From positions 1,894,869-1,958,868 of the forward strand of contig NW_006763298.1 in the NCBI RefSeq assembly GCF_000218685.1: DNA of 64,000 nucleotides, written 5' to 3'. Numbering within the stretch: position 1 is the first letter of the stretch; every line of letters begins with the position of its first letter. This document shows positions 35,458 through 46,582 of the stretch, piece by piece. Under the pieces are notes generated by a model. It was given only the letters and a program-made list of their open reading frames with translations. It searched no databases and had not been told where the DNA came from. Source of the DNA: Serpula lacrymans var. lacrymans S7.9. Lineage: Eukaryota; Basidiomycota; Agaricomycetes; Boletales; Serpulaceae. Position numbers and translations under genes: made by a program.

Positions 35458-38400
35458 ATGAACACTCAAAAAAACACTAGCAGCGGAGGTGGGGGCAATT
35501 TTGGTGATGGAAGGAGAGGGCCTGGTGGTGAGCGTAATCATAATCCCGGTCGATATGGCGCTGGGAAAGGTGGGGGCGGCGCACAACAGGGTGGGGGTCC
35601 CAGCACTGCGCGAAGGAGGCCACCAGGACAAGGGGCCAGTAGCGACAATGTCCTTTATAATCCAGGGCCAGCTATTGTCGACAAACGCCTCGAAACAATC
35701 GACCAACTTGTCTCTTCATTCAAACAGCTCTCGGTCGTCCCCAAACCAGAGCGTCCGCACAGGCCAGGATATGGGACTCTCGGGAGCGAAACCATCGTCC
35801 GTGCCAATTTCTTCCCTGTCAGAGTCCCGATCGGTGTGTTCTACGACTACCGCGTCGAAATTGAGCCTAGCATCAAGAAGGAGGAGGCAAGCGTGAAAGA
35901 GAGGATATTTTGGTTGTTGGAGCAGTGTGCGGAATGGCAAGAATTCAAACCATTCGTCGCACATGATAGCAGTGAAAGGATGGTTTCGGCGAAGCTACTG
36001 CCCCAGCCACTTGATGTGCGCTTTAAATATTTCAGAGAAGGCGAGAGCGAGCCTCCGCTTGCCTCGAATGCGCAAGAGTGCACAGTCTCGGTCGTCTATG
36101 TTCGAGAACTTGACACTAAAGAAGAGTTGTCCGAGTGAGTCGACTTAGTTTTTGTTGTCTGTATGCAACTCAACCCTGACAAATTTATTTTTCGACGTAT
36201 TTCTCTAGATACCTCGAGTGCAATCCTGCATCTCGTGACTACGACACAGGGCCCCTTATATCTGGCCTTAACTTGATACTTCAGCAACACGCTTCTCGAA
36301 CTGGTGTTCGTGTGGGGAAGAACCGATATTTCTTCAAGTCCACAGACCCTCGAGACAAGATAACGTTAAGCACTCATATAGAAGCCTGGTTGGGATTCTA
36401 CGTATCCGTCCGACCCGTTTACAAGCAACTCATGGTCAACGTCAATGTGTGCATGACCGCGTTCTATAAGCCATGCAACTTGGCAACTGCGATGTTGCAG
36501 TTTGGTAACAAGTCCAAGGGCGCTATGGCAAAAACGCTGCCACAAAGGCTTAGAGTTACGATGAGGTATAGGGGTTATAAGATGAGGAAGAATGTGTATG
36601 AGATAAAGAGTACCTCGGCAAATCAGACTTTCTTTCATCACGAGAAGTATGGCAGGATTTCTGTTAAGAATTATATCGAGAAAGGTTCGTTCTTTTTTGA
36701 ATCCGAGGCGAGATGCTAATTAGTTTTCTCTATTATTTCCACTACACAGAATACAACATTACGCTCGAGCATCCAGATGATGTGCCTGTTGTTGACATCG
36801 GAAATGAAAAGAAGTCGATTTACGTACCTGCAGAACTCTGTGAAATTGAAGATGGAGAACCCTACAGAGGTCAACTTAACACTATGGAGACGCAAAACAT
36901 GATTCGTTATGCATGCAAACGTCCCGCCGACAATGCCAGAATCATTGTTAACCAAGGCTTACAAACTCTCGCCTTAACGCAAGATAAGATAAACGACCCT
37001 ATGAGCTCGTTTGGTATTTCTGTCAGCGACCAGATGGCAGTTATTCCTGCACGAGAGCTTCCACCTCCCAAAGTGTACTACAAAAGTGGGAAACCTCCGA
37101 ATGTGACAGGAGGGAGCTGGAATATACTAGAAGTCACTTTCCAGAAAGGAAGTGTTGTCAAGAGCTGGAGTGTCCTTGTCGTTCGTGATGGGTTCAGTAA
37201 CTGGAACGAGAACGAGGTACGGCGGATATGGATGGGATTCAGGGACAAGTGCAGGAAAAGTGGGATGACGATGCCGGATCAACCGAAGGTGCTGTTCACA
37301 AACCCATTGGTACCCGAATTCAAGGACGCCGCGAGAGCGACGGCTTTGGACCAGGTTCGCCAAACTATCAATGAGAATGTAGAACCTGGGGACCAAAGTT
37401 TCATACTCGTCCTCCTTCAAAAGCATGATCACCACATCTACCCAGGAATCAAGCGTATCTGCGACGTCGAGCTTGGCATACACACCATCCATATGCTGCT
37501 CACACAGAAGGTCTTCGGTCCGGGGGGACGTCTGGACCAATATTTTTCTAATGTTGCGCTTAAATTGAATACAAAGCTGGGAGGGGCGAACCATCGGCTG
37601 GACCCCGATAGCATGAAGTGGCTCACGCAAGAGAAAACAATGGTTGTCGGAATGGATGTCACACATCCAGGACCTGCCAGCAGAAAGGGAACGCCGTCGA
37701 TTGCAGCTGTGGTAGCGAGTGTCGATGATAGTTTTGTGCAATTCCCGGCTAGCATGCGAATTCAGGAGGGCAGAAAGGAGGCGAGTAACGTACCATAATA
37801 TTCTATCAGTAATCTTTGCTCATTTCACGCACCTCTAGATGATCACTGATCTCGCAGAGATGATGGAAGAGCGCCTTAAACTCTGGCAGGAGAAAAACCG
37901 TATTCTCCCAGCTAGGGTCTATGTCTTCCGCGATGGTGTATCAGAGGTGGGTAGTTATGATCATGCTCGTATCAAATCTTAGGCATCTGACGTGCACTTT
38001 AGGGGCAATTCGATTCAGTGCTTACAAAGGAGTTACCTTTAATCCTCGATTCCTTTAGGGGAATGAGCAACAGTTCTAAGAAATATAGACCAAAGCTCAC
38101 CATTGTCATCTGTGGAAAACGTCACCATGCGCGGTTCTTCCCCATAGAATCAAACTCTGCAGACAAGAATGGTAACACGCGACCTGGAACAGTCGTGGAT
38201 AAAGGTGTTACCACTGTGTAAGTGCCATTCATGATCATGACTTGTCCACTATGGTTGATGTCTGTGAATATCTAGATTCGACTATGATTTTTACCTACAG
38301 GCCCACGCTGGTTTACAAGGCACTGCCAAACCCACGCATTATACCGTCATATACGACGAGAATGCTCTTGACGCCGACAATATACAGCAAGGGACGCATA

Positions 38401-38705
38401 CAACTAGTTACTTATACGCACGCGCGACCAAGGCTGTCAGTCTGGTACCTGCGGCCTATTATGCTGACCTTGCGTGTGAGAGAGGACGGTACTATATCAA
38501 CGATTTCTTGAATGCAGGACCAAACAAATTGTCTGAGTCTGAGGCAGGGGGAGGAAAGGGAAAGGGAAAGGGAAAGAAAAAAGGGAAAGAAAAAGGAAAT
38601 GATAACGCAGGCAAGGAGGAGAAAGAACGTGTGTTCAATGCTGCGAAAGAGATGTGGGGCGCAGGTGTTCATGCGAAGTTGAAAGATAGCATGTTTTACA
38701 TCTAG
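35458..38705 (+). CDS. Argonaute 2 (Piwi-domain protein)
   Basis: Paralogue of Argonaute 1. Exons 35458-36134, 36209-36684, 36750-37780, 37839-37946, 38003-38217 and 38276-38705 give 978 aa. A shorter Gly/Arg/Asn-rich tail precedes the N domain (IVRANFFPVRVPIGVFYDYR), linker/PAZ (GPLISGLNLILQQHASRTGV), MID and Piwi. Piwi motifs are MVVGMDVTHPGP, FRDGVSEGQFD, ICGKRHHARFFP and YYADLACERGR, so the catalytic set is D-E-D-D. The last exon carries a Gly/Lys tract before the C-terminal DSMFYI. The intron after 37780 starts GCGAGT where Argonaute 1 has GTGAGT. Either it uses a GC donor, or splicing shifts to GTACCA and adds three residues. Exon 4 is 108 nt in both paralogues. Confidence 0.95.
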
Positions 38706-39414
38706 ACGTACCTCGTCGTCTTGGCAGCTGTATCAAATCCCACGGAAATAATCATTATGTATGAATCTTTGTAACGAAGTATGAGATATCAAACTTGATT
38801 TATCTGACTGGACTTGCCTTTGAAGCTAATGGATATATATAATGTAGACGAAAATAATATAAGGAACTCACTGGACTTTCACGTGGACTCTCATCGATTC
38901 CACAGCGTGTTTCGGTCTTTCTGACTGGATAAATTCAACACCTCGCTATAACGATCAAAGTCCATGTAGCTTGGGAAACTGAGAGGAAACTAGAATATTG
39001 GATTGTTGAATATACGCGTTGGTCTTGTGTGTATATTTTGCTCGGGTGATTTTTTGGAAAGGAGGATGCCAGCAATGGAGCTATTCCTCAGAGTTTAAAC
39101 TCGATGAGTGGGTGTGGTCGACAATCGATGGCATCAGTGAAGGAACAAAGGCGCTGTCTCAGGGACCGATAGAACAGGTGCCATCAAACATTTTCCCGGT
39201 TCAACCCGAGTTGTACTCAACCAAACCGAAATTATTAGTATGTGCTATATTGCCTCTTTCAACGATTCATTGCGTTTTCCCCGACTCATCCAAGGTATAA
39301 AGCTAAATTACAGCATCAGTCGAGAAAATTTCAATGTGAAGGATGAAGTCTGATATGACTACTGCTTATCCTGGTATCGTTTCAATACGTCGTTTCCATT
39401 TGTAACTATTCATC
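38706..39414. other. Convergent intergenic region, Argonaute 2 / NTF2-like C
   Basis: About 0.7 kb, AT-rich, between the 3' ends of Argonaute 2 (plus) and NTF2-like C (minus). No gene is recognised. Confidence 0.4.
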
Positions 39415-40202
39415 CTACCCCACGCGTCCGTCCTCCGTATGCCCATCTCCCTCTCTGGCTGCACTGCCGTCTATCCCATCTTCGATTTTTCCTTGCAACC
39501 CTCCGCCATCACGCGACTCACTCAGCCCAAGGAACTGGAAAATCCGTGCATTGACATTTGAGACGAAGGCCGCCGTGACGAGCCCGAATTTGATCAGTGG
39601 AGTCAGTGGGGGTATCACGAGATTGGTGATGTCCTGCCATACATCAGTCAGTCGGGTCGTACGGATTAGGCGGTAGAAGAGGTGCATTACGGTGGGGTGG
39701 AAGAAATCCTCTTGGTGAGCTATGTAATACTTTCCTTCCTTTTCTATGAGGCTGAGACGGATCATAAGGCTGTAGACGTGACATGAGTACACTTCGAATG
39801 TGCTGGACAGATTGATATATTCACTGAGAGGGAGCAGCTTCGAAGGGCGTGAAGCGGAGGTGGAAGTACTGCACCACCTCTATGATAAGCACGTTCAGGT
39901 CAGGATCATAGACTATCGCGAATAATCAGCTGGTACATTGCGATATGCTCGTTCGTTATTTTGTTCAACGTACTGACACTGAGTACCTCACTCTTCGTCT
40001 TTGGGCTCATGATGCGGTACCATTCGTATATGCCAAGTATGTCCTCGCGGGAGCCTGGGCGTACCTCGACGCAGCAAAGTGGATGGCGGAAGGAGGCGTC
40101 TGGAGTGAAGTTGGTGGTTATGGTGTGGGCGAGGGAGGGAGCGGAGACGGTGGAAGTGAGGGTGCGGATGACTGGCACGATATCTTCTTTGGGGTTTTGC
40201 AT
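39415..40202 (-). CDS. SigF-type NTF2-like protein, copy C
   Basis: Exons in coding order: 40202-39974, 39912-39825, 39769-39691 and 39633-39415, giving 204 aa. It starts MQNPKEDIVPVIRTLTSTVS and contains ASFRHPLCCVEVRPGSRED, ILGIYEWYRIMSPKTKSE, FHLRFTPFEAAPS and LMIRLSLIEKEGKYYIAHQE. A hydrophobic C-terminal segment is followed by an acidic Gly-rich tail that the other copies lack. An upstream in-frame ATG at 40271 is not shared with the family. Confidence 0.85.
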
Positions 40203-40624
40203 GGCGGCGATGTTCTTAGGTCGTGGTTCAAGGTGAGCGTTTATGTGGTGGTCTCGGACATATGACATCATATCTGGGTGTAGTGATTCGGTGGCATTTG
40301 ATGGAGCCTTGGACTCTAGCCTCCAGCTCTATGTAAAGTATCGGTTGCAGTTATAATAATGTAATTCCTCAGTGCTGCTGTGACAGGACAACCATGTTAC
40401 TAGTACAGTGCTATGCTACGGTTCGTCTACATTGAATATCTAATACCTAACTTGAATAACATACGGGAGGTCTATAGCTACAGGTCTACTCGAATAACAA
40501 TACAGGAATCCATATGCTCACCGATAATTTAGACACCGATAATTTAGAAAGGAAGGGTTGTCAGCTGCAACTATTTCCTAGTCTTACCGTCCATCTTCTG
40601 CGCATCTGCACCGATTGATCATCT
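40203..40624. other. Intergenic region between NTF2-like C and D
   Basis: No gene recognised. It contains a perfect tandem duplication of a 15-nt unit, CACCGATAATTTAGA, at 40519-40533 and 40534-40548. Confidence 0.5.
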
Positions 40625-41344
40625 CTAGTTGATATTCGTCCATTCTTTAGGTCCAAACCCCAGACCTAAAAAAATGCGCGCGGCGAGGTCAGAGGCAATA
40701 CCTCCAGCCACCATTGTCACCGTGACTATCGGAGAGATAGGAGGTAAAATGAAATTGGCTATTTGCTGGACGGTCACGTTAGCACGTCAAATCAAAACAG
40801 AGCGTTGTCGATGGAACGCCCACGTTTGGGTGGATGTAGTCTTCCTGGTGGTGGATATAATGTTTCCCCCCTTCCCTTTGAAGTAGAAGACGCACAATCA
40901 GACTGTGATCATCGGGGTATCAGCGCGAATATGGTCATGTATGCTGTTGTATCTCTTACTCACCGGCCAGGCACTGGTTTAAACGGCACGAAGCGAATGT
41001 GGATGGATTGAACGACTTCAACGATAAGGACGTCCAATTTATCGTCATACACTGTTTCGGGGAGGGGTATCTCCTTTCTTTGGGAGCGCTCATGCTGTGG
41101 TGAGTGGGTGCTCACCTACGCTCTCTACGCGACTCTTGGTGTGTGGACTGAGAATTCTGTACCACTCGTATGCACCAAGTAGTTTCTGGCGCGAGCCTGC
41201 GCTGGACTTGATAATACAGAGTGGGTGGTCGATGGAGGCATCCTCTGTGAAGTTGTTCTTGATCGTATCGCGAAGGAGCTTGCGGTCGACGGTAGAGGTG
41301 AGGACACCGACAATGCCTGCTATCTCGTCCTTTGGGTTCTGCAT
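40625..41344 (-). CDS. SigF-type NTF2-like protein, copy D
   Basis: Exons in coding order: 41344-41116, 41051-40964, 40902-40824 and 40765-40625, giving 178 aa, the shortest copy. It starts MQNPKDEIAGIVGVLTSTVD, with ASIDHPLCIIKSSAGSRQ, LLGAYEWYRILSPHTKSR, IHIRFVPFKPVPGR and LIVRLLLQREGGKHYIHHQE. The C-terminal hydrophobic helix (ILPPISPIVTVTMVAGGIAS) is present but there is no long tail. It is divergent from the flavin monooxygenase gene across 225 bp. Confidence 0.85.
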
Positions 41345-41569
41345 AACGAAGAAGCGATGAGTTGTATGCGGTAAGTCTAGGGAATGTCAGGATACTTCGT
41401 TTGTTTCTGCATGGCCTCTTATACTGTGATAATGTCCAACGATTGATGATGGTGAGGTAGCTCCATGACGCGTCTGAAGCAATGACGTCACAGCAAGTGC
41501 AGACTCAGCCATTCTCTTAAATGCCCCTCTCGACATGATTCCTATCCCATGATTCCCCACCATCTTACT

Positions 41570-44500
41570 ATGCCTACGAAACAACCACGTTCGTCGTCGA
41601 CATCAAAAACCACCGTCGAATTCATCAAAACTTGGCTTTTCAACATCTTCACTCCCTTCAGCCTCCTATTACATCTCTTTTATCTCACAATCCAGAGTGT
41701 CATCATCCTTCTATTCAAACCTCGTTTTCCTCCAAAAGAGATCAAACATCCTTATGCTCGCATCGCAGTCATAGGTGCAGGCCTGACTGGCGTGTCTTCC
41801 GCTGCGTCAGTTCTTGTTTTACCCGTTTCGGTTGGCTGCTAACGAAACCCCCAATGTGCGTTCAGCCATGCTATTGCTCACGGTTTTGATGTTGTCTTGT
41901 ACGAAGCAAGCGATCGCCCGGGTGGAATATGGTCTCGCGAAAATAAAACATCTGGTCTGCAGCTGAATTCACTGCTTTATCGCTTCCATCCTGGTGTGCA
42001 GTGGTCCCGCGCATTCCCTCAGCGAGATGAAATCCTTGATCGTACGTAGTCCATTGATTTAGCTTTGAACATGGCGAGTACCTAAAGCTTTGCATTCATG
42101 ATAGAGATATCAAAAATATGGAAAGAGTATGGGCTTGAGTCAAGGACGCGTCTGAATGTAAGCACTTTCTCGGTTGAATTAAGTCTTCCTTGACATTTTC
42201 CAAAGACTCCGGTGGAAAAAGTTCAACGTATTCGTAGAGTGTGTGAAGACTCGGACTCAACTGGTAAGCTCGTGGATTGTCTTTTTATCTCACACATACT
42301 AAAGTCAGCATGATAGAGAGTCCTGAAGGATATGTAGCCTCGCCCTCCCAGTGGATTATCAACGGAGGTGAGGATGGTAAATTCGACGCAATGATTGTGA
42401 CTATTGGAACTTGCGGTAAGCCGAAGTGGGTTGGCTTCGAAGGCATGCCAGACGGCGTTGGTAAATCTCAAGGTGCGAAGAAGAGTAAGGATCAGGCGGA
42501 TACGGGAGACGAAGGACTCAAGAGTGAGAAACGTAAAGGGCAACACCTCTCGGACGAGGATAACATGGCAAAAGGCAACGTAGGACTCAAAGGTGCCCGA
42601 AAGCAGCCAAAACGAGGCAAGCACGAACTTGTCGAAGAGACTACCAAAGTCGAAAATATTACCGCTGCTAAGCACGATGAAAGTGAAACAGCATCGCCAA
42701 CTACACCAATCAAGGAGACGGCGCATTATCCATTTATTCAGCCATATCCACAACGTGAATCTCCTCATGTTAAGGGAAAAGAAGCACGCGCGAAGGATCA
42801 GGATACATACGAAGGTCCAGTTTTGCATTCCTCACAACTGGATAATGCTACACCAGAAGTATTGAAAGGGAAGACAGTGGTCGTAGTTGGCAGTGGTGCT
42901 TCCGGTGTCGAAGCAGTGGAAACAGCTCTAGGGCGAGGAGCTGCGCGATGTGTGATGTTGGCGCGAGAAGACAAGGTATTTAATCGTTTCATTTATACTT
43001 CTCTTGTCGCATTCGTTAAATTTTCCCTACAGTGGATTATTCCAAGGTATGATATTGCCAATTCACCATTGCCTTCCCATGAGGCAGGGTTTTCTGGGGA
43101 TTGATTTTCTCACAAACTTGATTGTCAGAAATATCGTATTTGACACGTTTCTCTCTGCACAGCCCTTTGGGCGGGAAATGCCATTCAGGTGCGTTTACTC
43201 CTCTTTTGCACTTATGGTAAACTTAAAAGTAATTTTGCTATCTCGCATATTTTGGGTCAATCTAATGATTTCGGCATGAACCCCACTGAATTACAATGTC
43301 TACATGACGATTGGGTCTTTCATTTCATCCGGTCTTTGCTTTTCACAACAATCACGGTCTCATCACATTGCTCATGCGAATAGCTTCTTGTGGGAGAATT
43401 TCCTTCGAGTCTGGCAATATCACGGTGTTCAAGATTTGGTACCGGAAAAGGGCATATTTGGAGGTACACCTGTGAGTTTAGTTTGATCGAGTCTTAGAAA
43501 CTCGAAATTTCACTGACAAATGCGGCATATGCCTTCTTTGCATTTATCAGGTTGTCAACGACGAGTTTCTTGGGCATGTCCGACGTGGTCGATGTGTGTA
43601 TATACGCGGGGACACATTGCGTTTCACTCGTCACGGTGTACTTGCGAATGTACGCGAGCGTATCGAGCGTGGTGAATCGCTTGGCCTCGGTGGTGGGGTC
43701 AGGGAATGCGACGTGAAAGACATCAAGGAACAAACAGGGAGGGTGCACGAACCGAGAGAAAAGAAGAAGGGCACGATAATTGACAAGCCTAGTCAGAAGG
43801 ACTTACCCAGGGTCGAGGAAATCGCCGCTGATATCATTGTGCTTGCCACTGGGTATGAGAGACCCGACCTAAGCTTTTTGCCTAAGGAGTTGTTCCCCGA
43901 GGGATATGATGTGCGTCATTCCGTTTATATCGTGAAAAGCCTAATCGATTATGCTTTGCTTGCTTGACAGAGACCGAACATGTACCTACAAAACTTCTCC
44001 ACTGAGGATTGGTCTGTTTTGATGACAAATTCAGCGTATCTGAACGCTATAGGCACAGTGTACGTACATGGAAATTGTGATGTTGTGCAGACTTACTTAT
44101 CAGTTGAACCTCGGGTGTTGCATGTAGTGGACATTTGTGAGTATTTCTTTTCTGCCGCAGTGGATTATAGTCATCTTTTAACACTCTCCCAGCCATATTG
44201 GAATATGTACGTCATAGGACTATCTGTTTGTCCTTGAGTGGTCGACTGAATATCATTTCAGACACTCGCATTCTGTTAACGCTTTTACTTGACCCAAATG
44301 CGCGCCCTTCACCCAAAGATATGAAGCTTTGGGTTGATGTAGTGCGCTTCGTCAAGAAAGGTGCTAGTGGCGGCGCATTAGGATTCTTCACGTATATGGA
44401 ATTAAGTAGGCGCACTCAAACTAATTATTTTATGAGCAACAAAGCTGATAATATTGCGATAGCGATTTGGCTGATAACGTTTCACCTTTTCCGACCTGAC

Positions 44501-44672
44501 AGGCTTAGATGGTATGTCAACCTTCTCGCCCAATCTAGGTTTCCTTATCAATATTCTTGGAAGGTTGTTCTTCATTATGCAAGGTTGGGGTGTGAGGCCT
44601 GACGATGAGCGGTTAGTCCGGAACATGAAGGATGGAACCAGAAACGTGCAGGAAGGCAAAGTGGAAGTTTAG
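41570..44672 (+). CDS. Membrane-anchored flavin-containing monooxygenase-like protein
   Basis: FAD/NADPH oxidoreductase of the flavin-monooxygenase type common in fungi. The N-terminus has a hydrophobic anchor (FTPFSLLLHLFYLTIQSVII). The FAD motif IAVIGAGLTGVSSAAHAIA is split by an intron near 41805-41864. Then come DRPGGIWSRE, LYRFHPGVQWSRAFP, VTIGTCGKPKWVGFEGMPDG, the second nucleotide motif VVVVGSGASGVEAVETALG and the ATGYERPDLSFLP signature. The tail includes WNMYVIGLSV and ends VQEGKVEV at 44672. A charged Lys/Glu-rich insertion of roughly 100 residues (about 42465-42780) sits between the two nucleotide-binding halves. Many introns. The start could be 41549 or 41570. Substrate unknown. 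Confidence 0.85.
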
Positions 44673-45074
44673 CCGCAGAAATCGGATGCTGGGGAAGAAC
44701 ACACAGAAGGCAGTGAACTGATTAACTCTAGGTGGAACACACAAGCTATTGTGTTGACCATTTTATTCTAAGATCTATTGTATTTTTACGTATGGGAGAG
44801 GGATTCGCATCTCAGATCTTAGTATCAATGTATGACTCCACCTAAACTGCAAGCTATTGCTGTGTCGTTATCATGCTCAGGAAATGGAGACCTCCACGTG
44901 AAGTTATAATAGAGCATTCCATTATGGTGACAGCAAATAAAACAGCGTGTATATCCCTTGTAAAATGCGTACACATGGATAATAAATAGTCATCTCGCAT
45001 CTCGTGGTAATCTCTCGTATGCGCTCATCAGTAGTTCATACTGACTATGCAGGTGAATGTGGGCACTAGGTCAT
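44673..45074. other. Convergent intergenic region
   Basis: About 400 bp of 3' flank between the flavin monooxygenase and the chitinase. No further feature seen. Confidence 0.4.
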
Positions 45075-46582
45075 TTAAGAGAGTGGCCAAGCCAGTGCAC
45101 GAACAGCTTCAATCCACGATGCAGCAGCATCAGGGAATTGCCAGACCATAATACCACCATCTTAGCGCAAAGTGTCAGTGATTGTGATTTTCACATGAAT
45201 TGATACACCAGCATAACTCACTGTATCCGCTTGTAACAGCCTCTTCAGCACACTGAGCAAGCAGAGTTGTGTTCATATAACCATTGTTGGCATCGGCAGT
45301 GGTTGCTGGCTTGCCAATGACGAGTTTGTCCAGGGACACGCCAGATGCGGCGATCTGGAAGAGTGCAGACTCGGGCCAGGTGCTAGAAGAGTTGTTCAAA
45401 AGACCGTCACATGTAGTGTATTCATCAGTCCCCTCTAAGACAAATATGAGTGAAGAGTATTGCACAGAATGTATAGGGAGGCTTACGGTTGTAGAACTTG
45501 CGACAGGTAAGAAAACACAAGTCAGGTTATGTCAATAAGTAGGCACCTGAGTTACTCACTTGGACGTTGTACTAATTGTGTTATCGTCAGATAAGTGAAA
45601 CGTGTTGGGAATCATATAATGACATACCCAGTCAATCATAGAGCCAACGGTCTGGTCGACGAGGAGGTATCCTCCACCACCCCAGATGCCAGGAGAGAAC
45701 CTATGTTCAGACTATTAAATACCCAGATGTGAACAAAAACAGGCCAGACGATTTACCAAGGCGCAACCGCTGTATTCTCAAAGTAAGCAAAGGCATAATA
45801 ATAACGACCATTTGGATTAAACACTTACGTGCATGAGTCAAGAGATATTGACCCTGGGGAAGTTGTGTGCGGAGCTGGGTAGTAAAGTTTCCAAGCCACT
45901 GTTCAGCAGCACCAGTACCAGCGTCGAAGGCGTCAAAGTCCTATGAACACAATCCATATGTCAGATATCACCTATCTACACGAACGAATCGCAACATTAC
46001 CTCGTAATCAATGTCGAGACCATCGAGATCGTACTCAATGATCCAGGCGGCAACAGTGTTGGCGGTGTCGATGGGGTCGTAGCCAGAGGATGTAGGGGTC
46101 TCAGTTGAACCGAACACGGAGGCAATGAGGAGGATGTCTGCGGCTGCGTACTGAGCCTTGATAGTGGTACGCTGATCTGCCGTCAGCTCTTGCCATTCCT
46201 GAGCTTGGTCGGCCGACCCGTAGGCTTCCAAGAAGGAGAGGGCACTATGTATTAACGATTAGGACGCTTAACTTGGGATAAGGCTATGCTAAAACCTTAC
46301 AAGACGTTGTAGCCCTAAGAAGGAATTCATAGTAAGAAAAGCAGCGGGAGCGAGGCACGACAAGATCAGACTCACGGCGATCTCTGTGACGTTCGGAGGT
46401 CCAGTCTCGCCAGACACCCACTTATCGCTGTAGATAACAAAGTGAGGCGCTGCAGGTGTAGCACGCTTCAAGATGCTACGAGCGGTATCATCCAAACCAG
46501 AGAATTCATCGATGGGAACCGATGTAGCACTGTTGAAGAGTGCAAAAGCTGAGAAAGCGGCGGTCAAGAGACTGTAAACCAT
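45075..46582 (-). CDS. Secreted GH18 chitinase-like glycoside hydrolase
   Basis: Family 18 glycosidase, likely acting on chitin or GlcNAc-containing glycans outside the cell. The N-terminus is a signal peptide (MVYSLLTAAFSAFALFNSAT) followed by a short pro-like segment. The mature part has PHFVIYSDKWVSGETGPPNV, ADILLIASVFGSTETP and the catalytic DGLDIDYE, which fits DxxDxDxE with Glu as the acid. Near the end are LFQIAASGVSLDKLVIGKPA and a final WIEAVRALAWPLS. It is split by about eight short introns. The stop is at 45075-45077 on the minus strand. Full length is close to 300 residues, typical of single-domain members; no chitin-binding module is seen. Confidence 0.9.

Noticed and set aside
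37127..37741. 204-codon minus-strand frame opposite Argonaute 2
   Set aside because: Exact antisense shadow of the conserved MID/Piwi exon.
42223..42828. 201-codon minus-strand frame opposite the flavin monooxygenase
   Set aside because: Antisense of the Lys/Glu-rich insertion, giving Leu/Phe/Ser runs; no features of its own.
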